Part shown: positions 25,109 to 32,839 of the stretch, one piece after another
Position numbering within the stretch: position 1 is the stretch's first letter
Layout: the number at the start of each line of letters is the position of its first letter
Source of the DNA: Streptomyces avermitilis MA-4680 = NBRC 14893
Lineage (GTDB): Bacteria; Actinomycetota; Actinomycetes; Streptomycetales; Streptomycetaceae
Direction of reading: 5' to 3'
Assembly (NCBI RefSeq): GCF_000009765.2
Contig: NC_003155.5
Location: 1,302,001-1,366,000 of the forward strand
Length of the DNA: 64,000 bases
The notes under the pieces: generated by a model
The model's input: only the letters and a program-made list of their open reading frames with translations
Database searches by the model: none
Told to the model about the DNA's origin: nothing
Made by a program: the position numbers and the translations under genes

Positions 25109-26002
25109 ATGCGTATGGGACTGCTCGGGACAGGACCGTGGGCACAGGCAGTCCACGCCCCCGCGCTGAGGGGGCACGACGACCTGGAGTTCGTCGGGGT
25201 CTGGGGTCGTCGCCCGGAGGCGGCCGCATCGCTGGCCGACCGGCACGGCACCCGTGCGTACGACGACGTCGACGCCCTGCTCGCCGATGTCGACGCGGTG
25301 GCCGTCGCCCTGCCTCCGGCGGTCCAGGCCGAGCTGGCGGTGCGCGCGGCGCGGGCGGGCTGCCATCTGCTGCTCGACAAGCCGATCGCCACGACCGTCC
25401 CCGACGGCCGGGCCGTCGTCGAGGCGGCCGAGCGGGCCGGCGTTGCCTCCGTCGTCTTCTTCACCACCCGCTTCCAGTCCGAGACGGAGGCCTGGATCAG
25501 CGAACAGGGAGCCGCGAAGGGGTGGTTCACCGCACGGGCGCAGTGGCTCGGTGCGGTGTTCACCAGTGACAGCCCGTTCGCCGCGTCGCCCTGGCGACGC
25601 GAGAAGGGAGCCCTGTGGGACGTCGGCCCGCACGCCCTGTCCGTGCTGCTGCCGGTGCTCGGCGACGTCAGGCGCGTGGCGGCCGCCGCACGCGGACCGC
25701 GGGACACCGCGCATCTGATCCTCGAACACGCCGGCGGGGCGACCAGCACGCTGACCCTGAGTCTCACCGCCCCGCCCGCCGCCGCAGGGGCCTTGGTCGA
25801 GTTGCGCGGTGAGACCGGCGTGACGGTCCTGCCCAACAGCTCCACGAGCGCTCTCGACGCCTTCGCCCGAGCCATCGACGCCCTCCGCACCGCGGCTCGC
25901 ACCGGCCGTCCGCACCCCTGTGACGCGTCGTTCGGTCTGCGCGTGAGCGAGGTACTCGCCGAGGCCGAAGCGCGTTTGGCCGGGGACTCCCCCGCGCAGT
26001 GA
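25109..26002 (+). CDS. Gfo/Idh/MocA family oxidoreductase, 297 aa
   Basis: Rossmann-fold dehydrogenase. The glycine motif GLLGTGPWAQAVHAPAL opens the protein. The family lysine lies in LLDKPIATTV, replacing the usual EKP, and WDVGPHALSVLLP corresponds to the GxHxxD region. The ATG is chosen because it begins directly with the beta strand and has GAGGAAAGG ahead; longer in-frame extensions are only GC-rich leader. Substrate unknown, generally a sugar or inositol-type alcohol. It ends about 60 bp from the stop of a convergent methyltransferase gene. Confidence 0.9.
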   Translation: MRMGLLGTGPWAQAVHAPALRGHDDLEFVGVWGRRPEAAASLADRHGTRAYDDVDALLADVDAVAVALPPAVQAELAVRAARAGCHLLLDKPIATTVPDGRAVVEAAERAGVASVVFFTTRFQSETEAWISEQGAAKGWFTARAQWLGAVFTSDSPFAASPWRREKGALWDVGPHALSVLLPVLGDVRRVAAAARGPRDTAHLILEHAGGATSTLTLSLTAPPAAAGALVELRGETGVTVLPNSSTSALDAFARAIDALRTAARTGRPHPCDASFGLRVSEVLAEAEARLAGDSPAQ

Positions 26003-26061
26003 CGGCATGAGCGCCGTCCCGAGAGGTCGACGCGCGGACCTCGCGACGCCCGCCCGGCCGG

Positions 26062-26871
26062 TCAGGGCTTCACGGCCACCACTCCGAACTGCGGCAGCAC
26101 GTCGGCGGTGGAGTCGGAGCGCCACCGCGAGCACGAGACGATGCCCGGGGGGATCAGGTCCAGTCCGTCGAAGAACGCGGCGACCTCCTCCCGGCTGCGG
26201 GCGGTGATGGGCGGGGTGGCGTTGTCGTTCCAGAACTTCATGGCCGCGACGTTGCCCTCGCCGCCGAGGCCGGCGTCCGTGGTGGGGTGGGTCAGGACGA
26301 GATGGCTGCCGGAGGGAACCGCGGCCATGATCCGGCGCACGATGTCCCGCGCCCGAGCGGTGTCGAGGACGAAGTTGAGAATCCCCAGCATCATGACGGC
26401 CACGGGCCGGCCGAAGTCGAGGGTCGCCGCGGCCCCCCGGATGATCGTTTCCGGGTCGTGGGCGTCGGCGTCGATGTAGTCGGTGGCTCCCTCGGGGGTG
26501 CTCCGCAGCAGGGCGCGGGCATGGACGAGCACCGTGGGGTCGTTGTCGACGTACACGATGCGTGCGTCGGGGGCGATCCGCTGGGCTATCTCATGGGTGT
26601 TGTCCAGGGTCGGCAGTCCGGTGCCGATGTCCATGAACTGCCGCATCCCGCACTCGGCGGTCAGGTGCCGCACCACACGCCCCAGGAAGGCGCGGTCCGC
26701 GCGGGCGACATCGCGGATCACCGGGAACATGGCGGCGACCTGCTCACCGACCTCCTGGTCGACCTGATAGTTGTCCTTGCCGCCGATCCAGTAGTTCCAC
26801 ACCCGCGCGTTGTGGGCCACACCGGTGTTCAGCACGGCCGATCCGCCCGACGGGCTGTCCTGCTCGCTCAC
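26062..26871 (-). CDS. SAM-dependent methyltransferase, DUF574 type, second copy, 269 aa
   Basis: Same family as the gene 2.3 kb away but clearly a separate member. The hallmark is ARVWNYWIGGKDNYQVDQEV. The SAM region reads FMDIGTGLPTLDNTHEIAQR and IVYVDNDPTVLVHARALL. The C-terminal part has GLDLIPPGIVSCSRWRSD. The GTG start follows GGGGAAGAG. No substrate is known for the family. Confidence 0.9.
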   Translation of the reverse strand: MSEQDSPSGGSAVLNTGVAHNARVWNYWIGGKDNYQVDQEVGEQVAAMFPVIRDVARADRAFLGRVVRHLTAECGMRQFMDIGTGLPTLDNTHEIAQRIAPDARIVYVDNDPTVLVHARALLRSTPEGATDYIDADAHDPETIIRGAAATLDFGRPVAVMMLGILNFVLDTARARDIVRRIMAAVPSGSHLVLTHPTTDAGLGGEGNVAAMKFWNDNATPPITARSREEVAAFFDGLDLIPPGIVSCSRWRSDSTADVLPQFGVVAVKP

Positions 26872-27081
26872 GTCTCTTCCCCTTCTGCGCGACAGCAGCG
26901 TGTCCTTGGCGCACGCGGCGCACGGATCCCGGAAGGAGCCACCCTACGAAGCCCGATCCCGTCCCGTCCGCCCTCGCGCTCACGAACGATACGGGCTTGC
27001 CGTCGGCACGCCGGGTCCGGTCCGGGTCCGTAGGACGGGTGTAGGAGCGCCGGTGAATCCGTGCGGAGCCTGCGCCAACCG

Positions 27082-27109
27082 TTGACATGAACGCACCCGG
27101 GCGTAACTC
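27082..27109 (+). promoter_or_regulatory. Candidate promoter of the GH64 glucanase gene
   Basis: A perfect TTGACA -35 at 27082-27087 is followed after 16 bases by TAACTC. The -10 match is modest. The position, 65-95 bp ahead of the GTG start and directly in front of two operator-like palindromes, supports it. Confidence 0.5.
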
Positions 27110-27123
27110 TGAGAGCGCTCTCA
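27110..27123 (+). promoter_or_regulatory. LacI-type operator TGAGAGCGCTCTCA
   Basis: A perfect 14-bp palindrome with the central AGCGCT typical of sites for LacI-family sugar regulators; it differs from the CebR box TGGGAGCGCTCCCA at one position in each arm. It begins at the -10 region, where a repressor would block transcription. Confidence 0.7.
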
Positions 27124-27124
27124 A

Positions 27125-27140
27125 TTTGGTACGGACCAAA
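27125..27140 (+). promoter_or_regulatory. DasR-like inverted repeat TTTGGT-N4-ACCAAA
   Basis: A 6-bp inverted repeat with a 4-bp spacer, one base after the LacI-type operator. It keeps the TGGT-N4-ACCA core and spacing of DasR response elements (core TGGTCTAGACCA), though the spacer is ACGG. It could link the glucanase to aminosugar signalling. Confidence 0.5.
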
Positions 27141-27175
27141 CTCCACTCCCCCACGAACTCGTACGGAGGCAAAGC

Positions 27176-28375
27176 GTGTTCGAGAGATTCAGACGCCGGG
27201 CGCTGGCCCCGCTCGTCACGACCGCGCTGGCAGCTGCGCTGCTCACGATCGGCGGTCCGCCGTCGGCCGAGGCCGCGGTCCCCGCCACGATCCCGCTGAA
27301 AGTGACCAACAGCTCCGGCCGCGGCGAACCGGTGTACATCTACAACCTCGGAACCCTGCTGACGACCGGTCAGCAGGGCTGGGCCGACGCGAACGGCGCG
27401 TTCCACGCCTGGCCCGCGGGCGGCAACCCGCCCACCCCCGCACCCGACGCCTCCATCCCCGGACCGGCGGCGGGACAGACGAAGACGATCCGGATCCCCA
27501 AGTTCTCGGGACGGATCTACTTCTCCTACGGACAGAAGCTCGTGTTCAAGCTGACCACCGGCGGCCTGGTGCAGCCCGCCGTGCAGAACCCGAGCGATCC
27601 CAACCGCGACATCCTCTTCAACTGGTCCGAGTACACGCTCAATGACTCCGGCCTGTGGATCAACAGCACCCAGGTCGACATGTTCTCCGCGCCCTACGCG
27701 GTGGGCGTGCAGCGGTCCGACGGCAGCACCGTCAACACCGGCCACCTCAAGTCGGGAGGCTACAACGGGTTCTTCACCGCTCTGCGCGGCCAGCCGGGCG
27801 GCTGGGCCAACCTGATCCAGACCCGCTCCGACGGCACCGTCCTGCGGGCGCTGTCCCCGGGCCACGGACTGGAGACCGGGGCGCTGCCCGCTTCCGTCAT
27901 GGACGACTACGTCAACCGCGTCTGGCAGAAGTACAGTTCGTCGACGCTGACGGTCACCCCGTTCACGGACCAGCCGAACACCAAGTACTACGGCCGGGTG
28001 TCGGGCGGCGTCATGAACTTCACCAACAGTGCGGGAGCCGTCGTCACCAGCTTCCAGAAGCCGGACGCGGACAGCATCTTCGGCTGCCACAAACTGCTCG
28101 ACGCCCCGAACGACCTGGTGCGGGGGCCGATCTCGCGCACGCTGTGCGCGGGCTTCAACCGCTCCACTCTCATCACGAACCCCAACCAGCCCGACACCAC
28201 GACGGCCGGCTTCTACCAGGACGTCGTGACCAACCACTACGCGCGGAAGATCCACGCCCAGATGGCCGACGGCAAGGCGTACGCGTTCGCCTTCGACGAC
28301 GTGGGCAACCAGGAGTCCCTCGTGCACGACGGCAACCCGCTCCAGGCCTACCTCACGCTCGACCCGTTCAGCTGA
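27176..28375 (+). CDS. GH64 endo-beta-1,3-glucanase, secreted, 399 aa
   Basis: It hydrolyses beta-1,3-glucan such as laminarin and fungal wall glucan; family GH64 releases laminaripentaose. The signal peptide (APLVTTALAAALLTIGG) ends near AEAA. The thaumatin-like beta-barrel follows. The two family catalytic acids are visible as Glu 152 in NWSEYTLND and Asp 168 in STQVDMFSAPY. The GTG start has GGAGG at good distance. There is no added carbohydrate-binding domain. Control by a LacI-type repressor and perhaps DasR is suggested by the two palindromes ahead. Confidence 0.94.
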   Translation: MFERFRRRALAPLVTTALAAALLTIGGPPSAEAAVPATIPLKVTNSSGRGEPVYIYNLGTLLTTGQQGWADANGAFHAWPAGGNPPTPAPDASIPGPAAGQTKTIRIPKFSGRIYFSYGQKLVFKLTTGGLVQPAVQNPSDPNRDILFNWSEYTLNDSGLWINSTQVDMFSAPYAVGVQRSDGSTVNTGHLKSGGYNGFFTALRGQPGGWANLIQTRSDGTVLRALSPGHGLETGALPASVMDDYVNRVWQKYSSSTLTVTPFTDQPNTKYYGRVSGGVMNFTNSAGAVVTSFQKPDADSIFGCHKLLDAPNDLVRGPISRTLCAGFNRSTLITNPNQPDTTTAGFYQDVVTNHYARKIHAQMADGKAYAFAFDDVGNQESLVHDGNPLQAYLTLDPFS

Positions 28376-28404
28376 GCCCGGTGCCCGGACGGACCGGCAC
28401 ACCG

Positions 28405-28449
28405 GGTGAGGGGGTACGGGCAGCTGTCGCACGCCCGTGCCCCCTCACC
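28405..28449. terminator. Bidirectional terminator between the GH64 and SpoIIE genes
   Basis: A 17-bp stem, GGTGAGGGGGTACGGGC against GCCCGTGCCCCCTCACC, has one mismatch that can form a G-U pair on one strand; the loop is 11 bases. It overlaps the stop codon of the convergent SpoIIE phosphatase gene. Confidence 0.75.
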
Positions 28450-30496
28450 CTTCGGCGCGAGTGCGGACCAGCAGGAGCGCCACGTCGTCGTCGGGCTCGG
28501 GCCGCAGCGCGCTCAGCAGCATGTCGCTGGTCGCCTCCAGCGAGTTCCGGGCGCCCTGGAGAAGGCGCGTCATGGTCCCCATGCCGGTGTCGATGGACTC
28601 CGTGCGGTTCTCCACCAGCCCGTCCGTGTAGAGGGCGAGCAGGGTGCCCGGCGCCAGCTCGTGCCGCACGGTGCCGAAGTCCACGCCCCCGACGCCGAGC
28701 GGTACGCCGCCGGGGACGTCGAGGAGTTCCGCCCCGCCGTCGGGCCGGACCATGACGGGTGGCAGGTGGCCGGCGCTGGAGAGCTCGCAGGTGCCCTGCC
28801 GGAGGTCGCACACCGCGTAGACGCAGGTCGCGATCGCATCGCCGAGGGAGCCCGCGATGTCGTCGAGGTGGCGCAGCAGCTCGGCCGGGGGCAGGTCGAG
28901 CCGGGCCAGGGCGCGCGTGGCGCTGCTCAACTGGCCCATGATCGCCGCGGCCTGGACGCCCTTGCCCATCACGTCCCCCACGACCAGGCCCGTCCGTCCG
29001 CGGCCCAGCGGCAGCACGTCGTACCAGTCCCCGCCGACCTCGCTCAGCGCCGGGAGGTAGCGGGCCGCGATGTCGAGGCCCTCCTGCTGCGCGGGCGCGG
29101 GCGGCAGCAGACTGCGCTGGAGCGTGAGGGCCGCGCTTCGTTCGCGTCCGTAGAGGCGGGCGTTGTCCACGCAGATCGCCGCGCGCGCCGCGAATTCCGA
29201 GGCGAGGACGCGGTCCTGTTCGTCGAAGGGGCGCGCGTTGATGGTGCGGTACAGGCTGAGGGTGCCGAGCACTTCACCGCGGGCCACCAGCGGAACGGCG
29301 AGGTAGGAGTGGACCCCGGCGACGCGCAGCGCCTGGGCGGCGTGGGAGTCCCTGGCGATGCGCCGCATCATCCCCGGGTCGACATGTTCCACCAGGATGG
29401 GCCTGGCTTCACGGACGCACTGGGTGATGATGCGGGACGAGCTGTAGGAGGCCAGCTCCCCCACCGGGTCCGCCGCGTGGATCGCGTCGGTGAGGTAACC
29501 GGCCGCGACGGCCAGCGCCCTGAACTCCGCGTGCGCTTCCCCCGTGACGGCGGCGGTGACTCCGTGGGCGACCACCGCTTCGAGCACGTCTACGGCGGCC
29601 AGGTCGGCCAGCTGCGGTACCGCCACATCGGCGAGTTCCCGAGCGGTCTGCGACAGATCCAGTGTGGTGCCGATGCGTACGCCCGCGTCCGCGATCACGG
29701 CGAGGTGCTCGCGCGCCTGGGCGGCTTCGGCTGCCGCCTGCTGTCGCTCGGTGATGTCCAGAACGGCCATCGCCAGACCGAGCACGCGGCCGTCGGAGTC
29801 CTCGATGCGGTGGTACGACTCCGAGTAGGCCCGGTCCTGCGTGTCGGCTGGCGTACGGCCGACGGTCTGCTGGTCGAGCAGGGATTTGCCGCTGACCAGG
29901 ACGTGCCGCATGCGGGACTCGATGACCTCGACGTCCAGATTCGGCAGCACTTCTCCGACACGGCGTCCCAGTACCGCCTCCTCCGGCAGACCGTTGATCC
30001 GCTCCAGGGCCGGATTGACGCCCACCCAGCGCAGCTCGGTGTCGAAGACCGCGATGCCCACCGGCGTCTGGTTCACCAGGCTGTGCGACAGGGCGAGATC
30101 CCGTTCCACGCCCCGGACGGTCGTCGCGTTCGCCGCCAGCCCCAGCAGGTGCATCTGTCCGTGGATGTCGTGCAGCCGCATGGTGCGGAACTCCACCCGG
30201 CGTTCCGTGCCGTCGCTGTGCAGGAGCGGGAAGACTCCGGCCCAGCTGGATCCCGAGCGCACCTGCGCGAACAGCTCCCGGGCCCGCTGCTGGCTGTCCG
30301 GTGACACCAGGAGGTCGTCGGCGTAGCGCCCCAGCGCCTCTTCCGCGGCGTACCCGAGCAGCTGCTGAGCCTCGGGGCTCCACAGCACGATGCGGCCGTC
30401 GCCGTTCAGAACCACGGCGGCGACCTGCAACAGGTCCAGCAGTCCTCCGGGGGCCGCGGTGATCTCGTCACCGCTTCCGGTCGAGTACCCGTGCAT
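28445..30496 (-). CDS. PAS-PAS-GAF-SpoIIE (PP2C) protein phosphatase, 683 aa
   Basis: A sensory serine/threonine phosphatase of the RsbU/SpoIIE kind, probably acting on anti-sigma-factor antagonists. Order: PAS at about residues 20-130 (VVLNGDGRIVLWSPEAQQLL), second PAS at about 140-255 (TPVGIAVFDTELRWVGVNPA), a short coiled coil, GAF at about 285-450, and the phosphatase domain from about 470 with ALSEVGGDWYDVLPL, VGDVMGKGVQAA, SSAGHLPPVMVR and LYTDGLVENR. The metal-binding Asp residues are intact. No kinase domain is fused. It follows on the same strand after a GAF-ANTAR gene. Confidence 0.93.
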   Translation of the reverse strand: MHGYSTGSGDEITAAPGGLLDLLQVAAVVLNGDGRIVLWSPEAQQLLGYAAEEALGRYADDLLVSPDSQQRARELFAQVRSGSSWAGVFPLLHSDGTERRVEFRTMRLHDIHGQMHLLGLAANATTVRGVERDLALSHSLVNQTPVGIAVFDTELRWVGVNPALERINGLPEEAVLGRRVGEVLPNLDVEVIESRMRHVLVSGKSLLDQQTVGRTPADTQDRAYSESYHRIEDSDGRVLGLAMAVLDITERQQAAAEAAQAREHLAVIADAGVRIGTTLDLSQTARELADVAVPQLADLAAVDVLEAVVAHGVTAAVTGEAHAEFRALAVAAGYLTDAIHAADPVGELASYSSSRIITQCVREARPILVEHVDPGMMRRIARDSHAAQALRVAGVHSYLAVPLVARGEVLGTLSLYRTINARPFDEQDRVLASEFAARAAICVDNARLYGRERSAALTLQRSLLPPAPAQQEGLDIAARYLPALSEVGGDWYDVLPLGRGRTGLVVGDVMGKGVQAAAIMGQLSSATRALARLDLPPAELLRHLDDIAGSLGDAIATCVYAVCDLRQGTCELSSAGHLPPVMVRPDGGAELLDVPGGVPLGVGGVDFGTVRHELAPGTLLALYTDGLVENRTESIDTGMGTMTRLLQGARNSLEATSDMLLSALRPEPDDDVALLLVRTRAEG

Positions 30497-30765
30497 TCCA
30501 GCCGCTCCTTCCGGCGCGGCACCGGCATTGCCAAGATCCGCTCTACGGGTTCTCCGATTACGTCACAACACCGGCGGCGGAGCAACACCTGCCCCGCCCG
30601 CGCGCCGCCAACCCCCGGCGGGGGGTGTACGCGTGTCTGCCCGTCGGTCGGCGAACGGGTGAACGGCGCGGCGATCCGCGACCCGTGCGGCGCCTCGCGA
30701 CCGCAGCACGACGGCGGCGGGCGCGCACGGGCCGGGTCACAGCGATCCGCCCATGGACGGCGGTG

Positions 30766-31503
30766 TCAGCCCGGAGTTCCGTCCGACGGGGTGATCTTGG
30801 TGGCGACGTCCCGCAGTTTGATGTTCAGGTCCTGCGATGTCTTCTTCAGCAGCTCGAAGGCCTCGTCCTGGCCCAGGTGGAAGCGTTCCATGACGATCCC
30901 GATCGCCTGGCCGATCTCGTCGCGCGAGCGCAGGGCGGTCTGTAGTTGCTCCTCCGTGCGGGCGTAGGCGAAGGCGACGGCGGCATGAGAGGCAAGCAGC
31001 CAGCCCAGGTGCTCGTCACGCTCGGAGAAGGCGTTCGGCCGGAACGAGTACAGGTTCAGGGCGCCCAGCGTGTGGTGGCGGGTGAACAGCCGGAATCCCA
31101 TGGCACTGCGGATGCCCAGCTCCGCGGCCTGCGGCGCGTAGCGGGGCCAGCGGTCCCCGGCGGTGCGCAGGTCGGGGATGCGCTGAACGGGTTCCTCGTC
31201 GGTGACGGCGTTGAAACACGGGCCCTCGCCCAGCTCGCCCTGGATCGCGTCGGACCTGCGTACGACGTCGTCGGTGGCGGTGAGTGTCTGCACGTTCTTG
31301 CGGCTCAGGGTGAGAATGCCGGAGACGTCGCATCCCTCGATCAGACCGACCGCGTGGAAGGCGATGCGGTCGACGGTGGCCTGGAGGGACTCCTGCGCGA
31401 GCAGATCCCGCGCCATGACGGCCAGCCGGTCGGCGAGCTCCGGCCAGGCTTCGTCGGACGTGCCGTCCGCTGAGGACGGGCCGGAAGGCGGTGGACCACT
31501 CAT
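30766..31503 (-). CDS. GAF and ANTAR domain protein, 245 aa
   Basis: A GAF sensor at about residues 40-175 (VDRIAFHAVGLIEGCDVSGI) is followed by an ANTAR RNA-binding domain: SRDEIGQAIGIVMERFHLGQ and DEAFELLKKTSQDLNIKLRD. ANTAR proteins act as antiterminators by binding tandem hairpins in nascent RNA. The start at MSGPPPSGPSS has GGAAGG ahead. It lies 4.4 kb from no known target; the next gene in the direction of transcription is the SpoIIE phosphatase, 270 bp away, and the two may form a sensory unit. I did not find a clear ANTAR dual-hexaloop hairpin nearby. Confidence 0.92.
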   Translation of the reverse strand: MSGPPPSGPSSADGTSDEAWPELADRLAVMARDLLAQESLQATVDRIAFHAVGLIEGCDVSGILTLSRKNVQTLTATDDVVRRSDAIQGELGEGPCFNAVTDEEPVQRIPDLRTAGDRWPRYAPQAAELGIRSAMGFRLFTRHHTLGALNLYSFRPNAFSERDEHLGWLLASHAAVAFAYARTEEQLQTALRSRDEIGQAIGIVMERFHLGQDEAFELLKKTSQDLNIKLRDVATKITPSDGTPG

Positions 31504-31654
31504 GGGGATGACCTTCCCACTGCCGTACAGGCTTTCGGATGCGGGCCGCACCGCCACATTACATCGCACGGACGCGGTTTCAGGGGCACCGCCCGGCTGG
31601 GCCCCCCGGCCCCGCGCGGGCTCGCGGTCCGGGGCGGTTCCTGCCCGCAAAGAC

Positions 31655-32098
31655 TCAGGGCGCCTCGACCGAGGGGGGCTGCCCCCAGGGCTCGCTCAGG
31701 GCCCGCCGCAGGGCGGTGGCCGCGTCGGCGCCGATCCGGTCGGCCAGGACCTGCTCGATGAGCGCGAGCGCGGTCTGGGCGCGCTGGTGGACTCGGGTCC
31801 CTTCCGCGGTGGTGCGGACCAGGCTGCTGCGGGCGGAGGCGGGATCCGACACCTGTTCCAGCAGCCCCATGCCGATCAGCCCGTGCACGGCCTGGTGGGC
31901 GGTCTGGCGGGTGATGCCGATCCGGCGGGCGAGCTCGGAGATGGAGGTCCCCTCGTCGTCCAGTACGGCGAAGACGGCGCCCTGGGCGATGCTGACCGGC
32001 TGCTCGCCCGCCGCCCGCATGCTGGCCAGCAGCGCGTCGTCGAACCAGCGTTTCGCCTCGAGGAACAGCTGAGGCAGGTTCTTGGCGGGTCCGGTCAT
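31655..32098 (-). CDS. MarR family transcriptional regulator, 147 aa
   Basis: A winged-helix dimeric regulator. The recognition region reads GTSISELARRIGITRQTAHQ, the wing ASARSSLVRTTAEGTRVH, and terminal helices pair for dimerisation. No redox Cys is present. The ATG start has a purine stretch nearby. It is 150 bp ahead of the GAF-ANTAR gene on the same strand. Its target is not evident; no transporter or enzyme gene is divergent from it. Confidence 0.88.
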   Translation of the reverse strand: MTGPAKNLPQLFLEAKRWFDDALLASMRAAGEQPVSIAQGAVFAVLDDEGTSISELARRIGITRQTAHQAVHGLIGMGLLEQVSDPASARSSLVRTTAEGTRVHQRAQTALALIEQVLADRIGADAATALRRALSEPWGQPPSVEAP

Positions 32099-32185
32099 GG
32101 CTCCTCCGACGACGGGCGGACTTCGACCGGGTACGGGCGGGACGGGGACACCACGGGCCGTTGACGCCCCGCCGGAGGCGACGAC

Positions 32186-32230
32186 GCCTCAGCGCATGCG
32201 CCGGGACCGCCCCAGCACATGCGCTGAGGC
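32186..32230 (-). terminator. Terminator behind the YdiL/Aca2-like HTH gene
   Basis: GCCTCAGCGCATG and CATGCGCTGAGGC form a perfect 13-bp stem with a 19-base loop, about 35 bp past the HTH gene stop and ahead of the MarR gene. Confidence 0.7.
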
Positions 32231-32263
32231 AGAGCGTCAGCCCCGGTCAGCCGAGCGGCTCCG

Positions 32264-32701
32264 CTACTCCGCGGACACCTTCACGTCCTCGGAGACGACG
32301 TCGCTCGCGTAGGCGATGGAGAGGCCGGGAATCTCCTGGGCCACACGCGCGACCACCGCGCGGTGCCAGGCGGCCGGATAACCGGATTCCGGGTGGGCGG
32401 CATGGTATTCGGCGTCGTCCCGGTAGGTGACGATCCCGGGCTCGGGGAGGTCCACCAGGCTGTTCACCACCTCGGCGACGAACTCCCCGGTGAGTCGCCC
32501 GAGGTCTCCGAGGGCCCCTCGGACGGCCGCGGGAATCCGCTCCTCGCCCTGCTCCCACCGCTCCACGGTGTTCGGTGAAACCCCCACGTGCTCGGCCAGC
32601 CAGCCGCCGGTCAGGCCCAGGAACTCCCGCACGACCCGGAACTCTGCGGGTGTCATGCCCCGACCCTCGGGCACACCGTCAACGTTGCGGTTCTGGGTCA
32701 T
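32264..32701 (-). CDS. Helix-turn-helix protein, YdiL/Aca2-like N-terminus, 145 aa
   Basis: The first 65 residues contain MTPAEFRVVREFLGLTGGWL, then AEHVGVSPNTVERWEQGEER, a lambda-repressor-like helix-turn-helix in the style of the YdiL/DUF1870 group (to which the anti-CRISPR regulator Aca2 belongs). The remaining half (VTYRDDAEYHAAHPESGYPA and following) is a small domain of unknown role, with AWHRAVVARVAQEIPG. AAGGA precedes the ATG. No anti-CRISPR-sized gene is adjacent, so a role as general small repressor is more likely. Confidence 0.78.
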   Translation of the reverse strand: MTQNRNVDGVPEGRGMTPAEFRVVREFLGLTGGWLAEHVGVSPNTVERWEQGEERIPAAVRGALGDLGRLTGEFVAEVVNSLVDLPEPGIVTYRDDAEYHAAHPESGYPAAWHRAVVARVAQEIPGLSIAYASDVVSEDVKVSAE

Positions 32702-32839
32702 GGCGTCCTTTCGGAGGGGAAGGGCACCGGCGTACGGCCGTACGGCACGGGCCCCCTGCGGTCACGAGCGGGAACGCCCGCGGTCGGACCGTTCACCGTA
32801 CCCGGCGCCGGGCGGGCCATGCCGGGCCGGCGCCTGCGG

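Larger units (their letters stand above)
26872..27175. other. Divergent intergenic region, 304 bp, between methyltransferase and GH64 genes
   Basis: The right 100 bp hold the GH64 promoter with two adjacent operators, listed separately. In the left 200 bp I see nothing specific beyond a GC-rich leader for the methyltransferase gene. Confidence 0.5.

Noticed and set aside
26023..26042. GAGGTC/GACCTC hairpin between the convergent oxidoreductase and methyltransferase genes
   Set aside because: Only 6 bp of stem; too weak to call a terminator with confidence.
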